Shown here: piece after piece, positions 1 to 5,271 of the stretch
Layout of the letters: the number at the start of each line of letters is the position of its first letter
How positions within the stretch are numbered: the stretch's first letter is position 1
Origin: Deltaproteobacteria bacterium
GTDB taxonomy: Bacteria; Desulfobacterota; DSM-4660; Desulfatiglandales; B25-G16
Length of the DNA stretch: 8,039 nucleotides
Assembly: GCA_020355145.1 (NCBI GenBank)
Contig: CP070660.1
Span: 1,057,923-1,065,961, forward strand
Reading direction: 5' to 3'
Made by a program: the position numbers and the translations under genes
Notes under the pieces: model-generated
What the model saw: the letters and a program-made list of their open reading frames with translations, nothing else
Told to the model about the DNA's origin: nothing
The model's database searches: none

Positions 1-480
1 GGTTCTTGCTAGATTAACCACCCTGACAACGGGGAGATAGGCTGAGCCACCTGCTGATCTTTTGTGAACAGTACCTGTTATGGATGCAGATCGGTCCCTT
101 GGCAAGATAAGGCCTTGGGCCCCAAAAAATTCAGCGGTTCTGATCAGAGACCCAAGATTCCCGGTGTCGGTAATGTGATCCGCAACAAGGAGAAGCCCCT
201 TATCTTTAACTGCAAGGGCACCCTTTATAAGGTCCTCTAAAGGAAAGTAACTGTAATTACTTAAAATAGCTATTACACCTTGGTGGCAAAGGTCAGAGGA
301 TATCTTATTCAGATATGGCCTTTCCTTGAATCTTATTGGTATCCCCTTCTCCCTTGCCATATCCAAGATTTCCCTCAGCCGCTCAATCTTCCTCCCCCTG
401 GAAACTAAAAGTTCAGCTATTCCTTTACCTTCCCTAAGGTTTTCCTTAACTGCGTTTATGCCGGATATAACCTGGGGCAA
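1..480 (-). CDS. rlmB: 23S rRNA 2'-O-ribose methyltransferase RlmB (TrmH/SpoU family), 3' part cut by window edge
   Basis: SPOUT-class enzyme that uses SAM to methylate a ribose 2'-OH of 23S rRNA (G2251 in E. coli). Translating the minus strand gives 160 open residues. The N-terminal substrate-binding domain comes first (VISGINAVKENLREG, about 4-18; HQGVIAIL, 66-73). The start of the SpoU catalytic domain follows: LLLVADHITDTGNLGS at about 96-111, with Asn108 and Arg114 of motif 1 (N-L-G-x-x-x-R), then PRDRSASI at 127-134 and NLART at the edge. The family is about 240-250 residues, so the last 80 or so, including knot motifs 2 and 3, lie outside. Only a TTG start fits: the stop of gmk is in the same frame 30 bp upstream, no ATG or GTG lies between, and GAGG at 489-492 is 8 nt from the TTG. 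The usual DPHNLG reads DTGNLG here. Family is sure; RlmB rather than another TrmH-like paralogue is likely from the N-terminal domain. Confidence 0.9.
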   Translation of the reverse strand, partial: MPQVISGINAVKENLREGKGIAELLVSRGRKIERLREILDMAREKGIPIRFKERPYLNKISSDLCHQGVIAILSNYSYFPLEDLIKGALAVKDKGLLLVADHITDTGNLGSLIRTAEFFGAQGLILPRDRSASITGTVHKRSAGGSAYLPVVRVVNLART

Positions 481-488
481 ATCCCCTA

Positions 489-492
489 CCTC
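489..492 (-). promoter_or_regulatory. Ribosome binding site fixing the TTG start of rlmB
   Basis: The minus strand reads TTGAGGTAGGGGATTTG just before the ORF. GAGG sits 8 nt from the TTG. No other initiator exists between the gmk stop codon and the first conserved residues. Confidence 0.6.
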
Positions 493-510
493 AACAGTTA
501 CAGATATCCC

Positions 511-1128
511 TTATAGATGAAACAGTCTTTGAACTAAGGGAAGACGTCTCTCTCTATAGGACCTTTGTGCAATAATAATTGCCTCTATTTCCCTTGCCGC
601 TTGGTTTAGATCATCATTTAGGACAATAAAATCGTAATCTCGACATCCTTGGATTTCCTCCACAGCCTCTTTCATCCTCAGGTCTATATCTACCCCTTTA
701 TCAGTTGATCTCTTCTTCAGCCTCTCCTTGAGAATCTCCATTGATGGAGGAAGGATGAATATTGATCGACACTCGGGAAATCGTCTCTTTATCTCTTTAG
801 CCCCTTGTATATCGAGGTCCATCAAGAGGTCTTTAGCTGAGAATAGCTCCCTGTTTATACTTGAAATAGATGTGCCATATAGTTGATCATAGACTAGGGC
901 CCATTCAACGAATTCATGGGCCTCAATCATCCTTTCAAACTCTGCCCGGTCAACAAAGTAATAGTGTAGTCCGTTAACCTCCCCTTTTCTCGGCCTTCTA
1001 GTGGTATGAGAAATGCAGTAGCCAACCCCCCCTATATTTTTTCTAACAATATCTATTATCGTTGTTTTTCCAGTACCTGATGGGGCAGTGATAACAAAAA
1101 TCTGTCCTTTTTTAGGACATATCTCCAT
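511..1128 (-). CDS. gmk: Guanylate kinase
   Basis: Cytosolic enzyme that phosphorylates GMP to GDP with ATP, essential for GTP/dGTP supply and for recycling cGMP or (p)ppGpp-derived GMP. At 205 residues it has the usual length. The P-loop APSGTGKTT is at 15-23 and the GMP-binding segment SHTTRRPRKGE at 40-50. YYFV follows at 56-59, YGTS at 84-87, DLDIQGA at 104-110 and the lid/arginine region with KERLKKRSTD near 134-143. YDFIVLNDDL at 165-174 is the typical C-terminal motif. The ATG at 1126-1128 puts the P-loop at the normal distance; upstream there is only a weak purine-rich AGAAGAAG. The gene starts 10 bp after remA and ends 30 bp before rlmB, so it is almost certainly cotranscribed with both. 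In many genomes rpoZ follows gmk; here rlmB does. Confidence 0.97.
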   Translation of the reverse strand: MEICPKKGQIFVITAPSGTGKTTIIDIVRKNIGGVGYCISHTTRRPRKGEVNGLHYYFVDRAEFERMIEAHEFVEWALVYDQLYGTSISSINRELFSAKDLLMDLDIQGAKEIKRRFPECRSIFILPPSMEILKERLKKRSTDKGVDIDLRMKEAVEEIQGCRDYDFIVLNDDLNQAAREIEAIIIAQRSYRERRLPLVQRLFHL

Positions 1129-1138
1129 ATCTTCTTCT

Positions 1139-1408
1139 TTATATTAGATCTTCCCCCCTTATTGACCCATTTGGGGAGAATCTTTGGGCTATTGTCTCAG
1201 ATTGAATGGCAGACAGGATCACATGATTACTATCTGTTATAATCACTGATCTTGTTCTTCTACCTTGCGTTGCATCAATTAGCCTTTTATCGTCCCTTGC
1301 CTCTTCGCGAAGTCTTCTGGCTGGTGCCGAAGATGGCGAGATGATAGCTATAACACGGTTGGATACAAGAAAATTCCCAAAGCCAATACTAAGTAAACTT
1401 GGATCCAT
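1139..1408 (-). CDS. remA: RemA-like DNA-binding regulator (DUF370)
   Basis: Small 89-residue protein of the DUF370/RemA family. In Bacillus subtilis RemA is a ring-forming DNA-binding activator of biofilm matrix and osmoprotection genes; its role in Gram-negative lineages is largely unknown. Family hallmarks run end to end: IGFGN at 8-12, RVIAIISPSSAPARR from 18, LIDATQGRRTRSVIITDS at 43-60 and VILSAIQSETIAQR at 63-76. Arg18 and Arg50/Arg51, which I recall as functionally important in B. subtilis RemA, are all kept. The ATG has a strong AGGAG (1418-1422) 9 nt upstream. The C-terminal 13 residues past the family core (SPNGSIRGEDLI) look lineage-specific. It sits between yicC and gmk, the classic place for this family, but 235 bp from yicC, so it may have its own promoter. 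Confidence 0.93.
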   Translation of the reverse strand: MDPSLLSIGFGNFLVSNRVIAIISPSSAPARRLREEARDDKRLIDATQGRRTRSVIITDSNHVILSAIQSETIAQRFSPNGSIRGEDLI

Positions 1409-1417
1409 AGCACTTCT

Positions 1418-1422
1418 CTCCT
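1418..1422 (-). promoter_or_regulatory. Strong Shine-Dalgarno of remA
   Basis: AGGAG on the minus strand, 9 nt before the remA ATG. It is the best ribosome binding site in the left gene block and suggests remA is translated independently of yicC. Confidence 0.7.
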
Positions 1423-1433
1423 GTATTTAATAA

Positions 1434-1461
1434 ATTACATAACTTAGGCGCTTCGCCTCAA
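1434..1461 (-). promoter_or_regulatory. Possible weak promoter for remA-gmk-rlmB
   Basis: Minus strand: TTGAGG (1456-1461), a 16-bp spacer, then TGTAAT (1434-1439), about 25 bp before remA. Match to sigma70 consensus is 4/6 and 5/6, but the -10 lacks the important A at its second position. Its -35 falls inside repeat copy A. In this AT-rich gap such a match could be chance. Confidence 0.25.
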
Positions 1462-1641
1462 TTGGAGTATTGAAGGGATGGGTGAACTTGTCCTGAACAA
1501 AGTGAAGGAGAGGAATAAAAAAATAATTTCTTGGCGTTCTTCCTATCCATTACTCCAATACTCCATCATTCCATGTGGCTGGCATAAGTCGGTTTCAACC
1601 AAAAGAGCTATAATTTCAATGTGAGAAATTCCGATACATTA
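1443..1641 (+). repeat. Intergenic repeat copy A, with palindromic arms, between yicC and remA
   Basis: This non-coding stretch fills the yicC-remA gap and shares four collinear blocks with the divergent gap at 5124-5267. These are the left end (1443-1454, 10/12 identical), a core (1477-1509 against 5158-5190, 30/33), CTGGCATAAGTCG (1579-1591 against 5209-5221, 12/13) and the right end (1623-1641 against 5249-5267, 15/19). Copy A is about 55 bp longer because of an extra segment near 1511-1578. Inside it, 1462-1483 and 1545-1566 form imperfect inverted arms with a perfect 10-bp core (TGGAGTATTG / CAATACTCCA). A small hairpin AGGCG-CTT-CGCCT lies at 1446-1458. No transposase or long ORF is present, so it resembles a MITE- or REP-like dispersed element; identity is unknown. 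Confidence 0.75.
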
Positions 1642-1643
1642 GC

Positions 1644-2522
1644 CTATTCCACATTTTGAATCTGTTCTCTCAACTTTTCCAATTCAGCCTTGATCTCTAC
1701 TGCACGTTGTGAAATTAGGGAATCTCCAGCCTTAGATCCAATTGTATTAACCTCCCTATTTATCTCCTGCAACAAAAAATCCAGTCTCCTTCCAATCACA
1801 TCATCCTGATTCATGTAATTTCTAAACTGCTCTAGGTGGCTTTCTATCCGGATCAGCTCCTCGGTGATATCAGACCTCTCCGCCATAAAAGCTACTTCCT
1901 GCACCAGGCGATCCTCATTGATCTCAACATCTTCTATCAATTTTTGAATCCTTCGTGTTAGTTTATCAAGGTAATCTTCAACTATTACATTAGCCCTATC
2001 TCTTATCTCATCAATATATCTTGCAATATTGTTCAATCGCTCTAAAAAATCCCTCTCCAGGGCCTTACCTTCATTTATTCTCATAGTGTCCAATGCGAGC
2101 GCGGCGCTATCTATGACGTCCTTTAAATCCGGCCATATTTCTTCTAGGTCAACACTATCCTGCTTGATAATAATGGCATCTTTTAGCTGGGAGAAAAAGG
2201 ATAGATCAATAGGCTGCTTGCATCCAAGTTCCTTATTTAGCTCGTTGAAGATATTGATATAGGCCTTTATTAGTGGCCTGTTTAATTCCAGGCTTAAACC
2301 TTTATCGTCATTGTCTTTTATCTGGATGGATATCTCAATCCTGCCCCTTTTTAATCTGGAGGAGATTATAGACCTGATCCTGTCTTCAAATTGTTGAAGA
2401 CTCTGAGGGATCCTCGGGATAATCTCCCGGTACCGACTATTTCCAGACCTTAGTTCAGCAATAAATTCCATGGTCCCTTGTGAGGACTCGGCCCTGCCAT
2501 ATGCAGTCATACTTTTAAGCAT
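1644..2522 (-). CDS. yicC: YicC/YloC family endoribonuclease
   Basis: Members of this family (E. coli YicC, B. subtilis YloC) have been reported as RNA-cleaving enzymes linked to small-RNA turnover and stress or stationary-phase survival; the target here is unknown. The 292-residue length is normal (about 290). The N-terminal YicC domain opens with the diagnostic MLKSMTAYGRAE and continues with ELRSGNSRYREIIPRIP (23-39), where the more common S-V-N-H-R-Y is S-G-N-S-R-Y. The middle is helical and probably coiled coil. The C-terminal DUF1732 domain covers roughly the last 85 residues (EDRLVQEVAFMAERSDITEE, GRRLDFLLQEINREVNTIGSK, ending in a Glu/Lys-rich helix). The ATG lies inside the end of the DUF4416 gene (8-bp overlap), implying translational coupling. 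The family is certain; the biochemical role is by homology. Confidence 0.95.
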   Translation of the reverse strand: MLKSMTAYGRAESSQGTMEFIAELRSGNSRYREIIPRIPQSLQQFEDRIRSIISSRLKRGRIEISIQIKDNDDKGLSLELNRPLIKAYINIFNELNKELGCKQPIDLSFFSQLKDAIIIKQDSVDLEEIWPDLKDVIDSAALALDTMRINEGKALERDFLERLNNIARYIDEIRDRANVIVEDYLDKLTRRIQKLIEDVEINEDRLVQEVAFMAERSDITEELIRIESHLEQFRNYMNQDDVIGRRLDFLLQEINREVNTIGSKAGDSLISQRAVEIKAELEKLREQIQNVE

Positions 2523-3072
2523 AATTATCTCCAGGCCCCTCCTTTTCCTCTTCTCTTAGATGGTGCAAATAACCATTCCTCAACATATTAAAATAACCGA
2601 TAACCTTCTCATCTGAATAATCAGGATAGGTCCATGCCAGAGGCTTAAAGGTCCCAGCATGAAAGACAAGGGTAAGGTCTGCATATAATCCCTTTTTTAA
2701 GTATATCCTATGGACATAATTTTTGCCAGTAGCGAGAACCAACCTCTCCAAAGCTATATAGCCTGGATCGATGTTAATCCTCCTTCGCCTTTCAAGAAGA
2801 TACTCATTCTCAATCCTGTTGGTCGCCAACTTTATATCCACAATGGAGTCTGGAGAGATAAGTCTTGAAAAGGATATGAATCGCCTGTATAGAGGCCACC
2901 CCATCTCCTTGGCATAGTATTTAGTCCTGTTAAAAAGGAGCTTTTCACTTACCCAGTCAGCGGGACCAAAATATCCCTCCATCTGTTTAATAGCCTTTTC
3001 TATCAAGTCCTGTTCCGGGGAAAACAGACTGCTTATCAACTTTACCCTTCTCGCCTCTTCCGGTGTGCTCAC
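2515..3072 (-). CDS. DUF4416 family protein
   Basis: Uncharacterised 185-residue protein that I match to DUF4416, a family I know mainly from Desulfobacterota, Nitrospirota and relatives. Recognisable parts are KLISSLFSPE near the N-terminus (11-20), FGPADWVSE (35-43), YYAKEMG (52-58), FISFSRLISPDSIVDIKLATN (65-85), NIDPGYIALERLVLATGKNY (100-119), HRIYLKKGLYADLTL (121-135) and WTYPDYS (147-153). No signal peptide or membrane segment is visible, so it is probably cytosolic. The start is GTG at 3070-3072: an in-frame stop lies about 30 bp upstream and no other initiator precedes the conserved region. The GTG is part of a 7-bp tandem repeat and lacks a clear Shine-Dalgarno. The 8-bp overlap with yicC suggests a shared transcript and perhaps a related role. 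I do not assign a function. Confidence 0.88.
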   Translation of the reverse strand: MSTPEEARRVKLISSLFSPEQDLIEKAIKQMEGYFGPADWVSEKLLFNRTKYYAKEMGWPLYRRFISFSRLISPDSIVDIKLATNRIENEYLLERRRRINIDPGYIALERLVLATGKNYVHRIYLKKGLYADLTLVFHAGTFKPLAWTYPDYSDEKVIGYFNMLRNGYLHHLREEEKEGPGDNYA

Positions 3073-3139
3073 TGTTCGTTGCTCGTTGCTTGTTTCTCGT
3101 TACTCTTTTCTCCTTACTGCCTACTTCCTACTGCTTACT
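3063..3139 (-). repeat. Degenerate 7-bp tandem repeat across the rfaE1-DUF4416 junction
   Basis: Read on the minus strand, 77 bp divide into 11 consecutive heptads, most fitting AG-N-AA-N-N. Examples are AGTAAGC (3133-3139), AGTAGGC (3119-3125), AGTAACG (3098-3104) and two identical AGCAACG units (3077-3083, 3084-3090). The last two units (AACAGTG, AGCACAC) are diverged. The array begins at the rfaE1 stop codon, fills the 62-bp gap and runs into the DUF4416 start, whose GTG it provides. It is strongly purine-rich on the transcribed-sense strand. This looks like a microsatellite-type spacer; a regulatory role is only a possibility. Confidence 0.8.
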
Positions 3140-4133
3140 CCTGGAGATAAGAGGTAACTAACGCCTTGAGATCATCAATCTTTACAGTGGATGTTCCTAC
3201 CTCCCCAACCACTATACCTGCCGCCAGATTAGATAGATAGGCGGCGGACTTTATATCAAGCCCTGCAGCTACGCCGAGTATGAGGGTAGCAGTGACTGTA
3301 TCTCCTGCCCCAGTCACATCATATACCCTTCTGGCCATGGCCTTTATATCTGTTATCCTGCCGTCCTCTTCAAATAGGGTCATGCCCTCCTCTCCCCTGG
3401 TAATCAAAAGGGCACGGCATCTGTAGGATTGCACCAACCCTTCACCAACCCTCCTGAGGCTTTCCTCATCTAATATATCCATGCCAGCGGCCTCTTGAGC
3501 CTCATTATTGTTGGGGCTGATGATGGTTACACCTTCATAAAGCGGAAAGTTCTTGATATTGGGATCAACAGCCAAAGGCCTGCCTCTGGCTAACATCAAG
3601 TCCTTTACGCCCTCCATAAGACCTCTGGTCACCACACCTTTTCCATAATCAGAGACAATAATCGCACCCAGGTCATCCTTCTGATTATGGATAAAATTTA
3701 GGATGGTATTGCTCGTCTCTGGTCTTAAGGGATCCCTGGTCTCTCTATCGAACCTGACAACCTGCTGGGCATGGGCTATAATCCTTGTCTTGATAGTTGT
3801 GGGCCTATTATCATCTACAATGATGCCATCTGTATTAACCCCTAGCTTATTTAACAGTGAAAATATCTGCCTCCCTATATAATCATCTCCAACGACCCCA
3901 CACAACAGGACCTTACCTCCTAAGGAGACTATGTTATTAACGACATTTGCTGCACCGCCTAACATTGTAGTGTCATGGTCAACCTCAACCACAGGAACAG
4001 GCGCTTCAGGTGAAATCCTGGATACCTTCCCCCATATAAATTGATCCAACATGATATCGCCGATAACGAGGATCCTTGTCTTCCCAAAATTATCAATTGC
4101 CCTATCCAAAGATTCGGGGTCAATATCTTTCAT
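3135..4133 (-). CDS. rfaE1: D-glycero-beta-D-manno-heptose-7-phosphate kinase (stand-alone HldA-type)
   Basis: PfkB/ribokinase-family enzyme that phosphorylates heptose 7-phosphate at C1 with ATP, a step toward ADP-heptose for the LPS inner core. Numbering from the chosen ATG (332 residues): ILVIGDIMLDQFIWGKVSRI at 21-40 and SPEAPVPV at 41-48 form the sugar-site entry; GGAANVVNNI at 59-68 is PfkB signature 1; SDYGKG at 161-166; SPNNNEAQEA near 206-215. DVTGAGDT at 272-279 is PfkB signature 2, with Asp278 the catalytic base. There is no C-terminal nucleotidyltransferase domain as in fused HldE (about 475 residues), so a separate HldC/RfaE2 should exist elsewhere. Start choice: AGGGG (4143-4147) is 9 nt from the ATG at 4131-4133 but only 3 nt from a GTG at 4137-4139, so the ATG is preferred; the GTG would add two residues. 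Confidence 0.93.
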   Translation of the reverse strand: MKDIDPESLDRAIDNFGKTRILVIGDIMLDQFIWGKVSRISPEAPVPVVEVDHDTTMLGGAANVVNNIVSLGGKVLLCGVVGDDYIGRQIFSLLNKLGVNTDGIIVDDNRPTTIKTRIIAHAQQVVRFDRETRDPLRPETSNTILNFIHNQKDDLGAIIVSDYGKGVVTRGLMEGVKDLMLARGRPLAVDPNIKNFPLYEGVTIISPNNNEAQEAAGMDILDEESLRRVGEGLVQSYRCRALLITRGEEGMTLFEEDGRITDIKAMARRVYDVTGAGDTVTATLILGVAAGLDIKSAAYLSNLAAGIVVGEVGTSTVKIDDLKALVTSYLQE

Positions 4134-4142
4134 ATCCACTTT

Positions 4143-4147
4143 CCCCT
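4143..4147 (-). promoter_or_regulatory. Shine-Dalgarno deciding the rfaE1 start
   Basis: AGGGG on the minus strand lies 9 nt from the ATG at 4131-4133 and only 3 nt from the upstream in-frame GTG at 4137-4139. The spacing favours the ATG. Confidence 0.6.
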
Positions 4148-4156
4148 ATTCTTTAA

Positions 4157-4240
4157 TCAGATTGATAAACTACCCTCTCTCATATAGCTCAATTTTTCTA
4201 TTTTATTGCCAATCTCCCGCATTAGCAACGCCACGCTCAT
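4157..4240 (-). CDS. Possible 27-residue ORF overlapping the FkbM gene end (ATGA)
   Basis: The last bases of the FkbM-family gene read TTATGAGC. The ATG at 4238-4240 overlaps the TGA stop, a typical coupling junction, and opens an ORF reading MSVALLMREIGNKIEKLSYM followed by seven residues and TGA at 4157-4159. The peptide is amphipathic and charged, with no cysteines or membrane segment. It resembles nothing I recognise. It could be a small coupled peptide, the remnant of a decayed gene, or chance; 27 codons is too short to tell. It occupies most of the 97-bp gap before rfaE1. Confidence 0.2.
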   Translation of the reverse strand: MSVALLMREIGNKIEKLSYMREGSLSI

Positions 4241-4971
4241 AACATATGTGCATGTTTACGAATTTGAAACCCACTCTCACTCAAGTAATCTTCCAGGGCC
4301 TCAATATTCTGCTCAGAACCCGATCCTTGATGGACCTCAATCGCCATCTGAGCAATCCTCTCCAGATAATCAGCCGGACAATTGTACAAGATGGAGTACT
4401 CCGCATCTTCGCAGTCCATTTTCAGCATGTCACGCTGGGCCAGATTATTTTCCTCAAATATCTCCGGCAATGTTATACAAAACACCTGAATAGTTATATC
4501 TTCCTTGTGGAGTTTCCCAAGAATAGTAGCGGATGTTGTAAAAGCATCCTTGGATGAAAGGCTTATGGATATTTTGCCATTGTGGCCAAACACAGCCTTG
4601 GGAAAACATGAGATAGAGTAAGATCTGTTTAGATCTCGATTCCTCTGCAATTGTCTGAAATTGCTTTCAATAGGTTCATAGGAAAATATCCTTGCTCCAG
4701 GGAACCGCGAGGCGGCAAATAATGAAAAAAAACCGGCATTTGCCCCGATATCAATAATTGTTGGACTATCCCGAATATCTAATCCTAAACCTCTCATATA
4801 ACATTCCTCCATGAAGATTTCTTTGAACTCATGCAAAAGCCTTCGAGGCGCCTCAATGAAAATGTTAGTTCGTGTTCTAAATAATGGAGGGTCAACACTG
4901 GCTAGGGAAAATTTGACGGCGAGATATAAGGACCAGTTGGATATATTTCGAAAAAGATGGAGGTATTTCAT
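4237..4971 (-). CDS. FkbM family SAM-dependent methyltransferase
   Basis: Class I (Rossmann) methyltransferase of the FkbM group, whose members often O-methylate sugars in surface glycans or secondary metabolites. In this 244-residue protein the SAM motif IIDIGANAGFFSLFA is at 72-86, the acidic post-motif FSYEP at 96-100 and the FkbM signature LKMDCEDAEYSIL at 183-195. IEVHQ at 211-215 is the last conserved strand. The signature departs from the usual K-x-D-x-E-G-x-E by Asp in place of Gly. The N-terminal 60 residues are variable and hold a hydrophobic stretch (WSLYLAVKFSLA, 13-24) that is more likely amphipathic than transmembrane. It is the first gene of the leftward block, diverging from the glycosyltransferase operon, so a glycan-modifying role is a reasonable inference; the substrate is unknown. 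No strong Shine-Dalgarno precedes the ATG at 4971. Confidence 0.88.
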   Translation of the reverse strand: MKYLHLFRNISNWSLYLAVKFSLASVDPPLFRTRTNIFIEAPRRLLHEFKEIFMEECYMRGLGLDIRDSPTIIDIGANAGFFSLFAASRFPGARIFSYEPIESNFRQLQRNRDLNRSYSISCFPKAVFGHNGKISISLSSKDAFTTSATILGKLHKEDITIQVFCITLPEIFEENNLAQRDMLKMDCEDAEYSILYNCPADYLERIAQMAIEVHQGSGSEQNIEALEDYLSESGFQIRKHAHML

Positions 4972-5004
4972 TATGGGTGTTCCGTAACCATTCTCTATTT
5001 TGAG

Positions 5005-5013
5005 TTTATACCA
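5005..5013 (-). promoter_or_regulatory. Possible extended -10 promoter for the leftward block
   Basis: The minus strand reads TGGTATAAA, an extended -10 (TGN plus TATAAA, 5/6). The best -35, TTTATC at 17 bp, is poor (3/6). Transcription would start near 4998, about 27 nt before the FkbM ATG. Confidence 0.35.
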
Positions 5014-5061
5014 TATACTTATCTTGGGATAAAGGGAAAAGAAGGCAAAATCTAATTACAG

Positions 5062-5090
5062 TTGACTGCGTGTTCACTCTCCCATATACT
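5062..5090 (+). promoter_or_regulatory. Sigma70-type promoter for the rightward glycosyltransferase operon
   Basis: TTGACT (5062-5067), an exact 17-bp spacer, then TATACT (5085-5090); each hexamer matches 5/6 of consensus. The predicted start near 5097 would give a 5' leader of about 175 nt containing repeat copy B. This is the best promoter I can see in the window. Confidence 0.65.
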
Positions 5091-5123
5091 CGTTAACCAA
5101 CCTACAAGACTTGAGGCACTAAA

Positions 5124-5267
5124 CTTAGTTGCTTCACCCCAATCCGAATATTGGAATGATGGGTGAATTTGTCCCCAACAAAGTGAAGGACATGAAGAAA
5201 GACAATATCTGGCATAAATCGACAGCCACAAAGAATCACGTGGGGTTGTAGAAATTGCGAGACGTTA
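5124..5267 (+). repeat. Intergenic repeat copy B, upstream of the glycosyltransferase operon
   Basis: Second, shorter copy of the element at 1443-1641, with the same four blocks in the same order and on the same strand. The core at 5158-5190 is 30/33 identical to 1477-1509. It lacks the segment that carries the right inverted arm of copy A, and the small AGGCG hairpin is eroded. It ends 4 bp before the glycosyltransferase ATG, so the initiation region appears to be built from repeat sequence. Confidence 0.7.
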
Positions 5268-5271
5268 AATT

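Larger units (their letters stand above)
4972..5271. other. Divergent intergenic region
   Basis: This 300-bp stretch between the FkbM gene (leftward) and the first glycosyltransferase (rightward) has no credible ORF. Its left third holds the candidate promoters for both directions, and its right half is repeat copy B. I see no clear terminator or riboswitch. Confidence 0.7.

Noticed and set aside
326..520. 64-codon plus-strand ORF
   Set aside because: Lies opposite rlmB and the gmk-rlmB junction; the minus-strand reading has clear family motifs, this one has none.
1446..1458. AGGCG-CTT-CGCCT hairpin as a rho-independent terminator of the leftward transcript
   Set aside because: The stem is only 5 bp and on the minus strand is followed by AAGTTATG, not a U-tract; it also lies upstream of remA and is better seen as part of the repeat.
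1443..1641. Repeat copies as an insertion sequence
   Set aside because: No transposase ORF, no clear terminal inverted repeats at the outer ends and no target duplication visible; at most a MITE-like remnant.
2029..2262. 77-codon plus-strand ORF
   Set aside because: Entirely antisense to yicC, no recognisable motif or ribosome binding site.
3063..3139. Heptad array as a CRISPR array or iteron origin
   Set aside because: Units are 7 bp, contiguous and degenerate, with no spacers and no replication initiator gene nearby.
4206..4557. Two overlapping plus-strand ORFs of 95 and 103 codons
   Set aside because: Antisense to the FkbM methyltransferase gene, whose SAM and FkbM motifs are convincing; the plus-strand peptides look like random translations.
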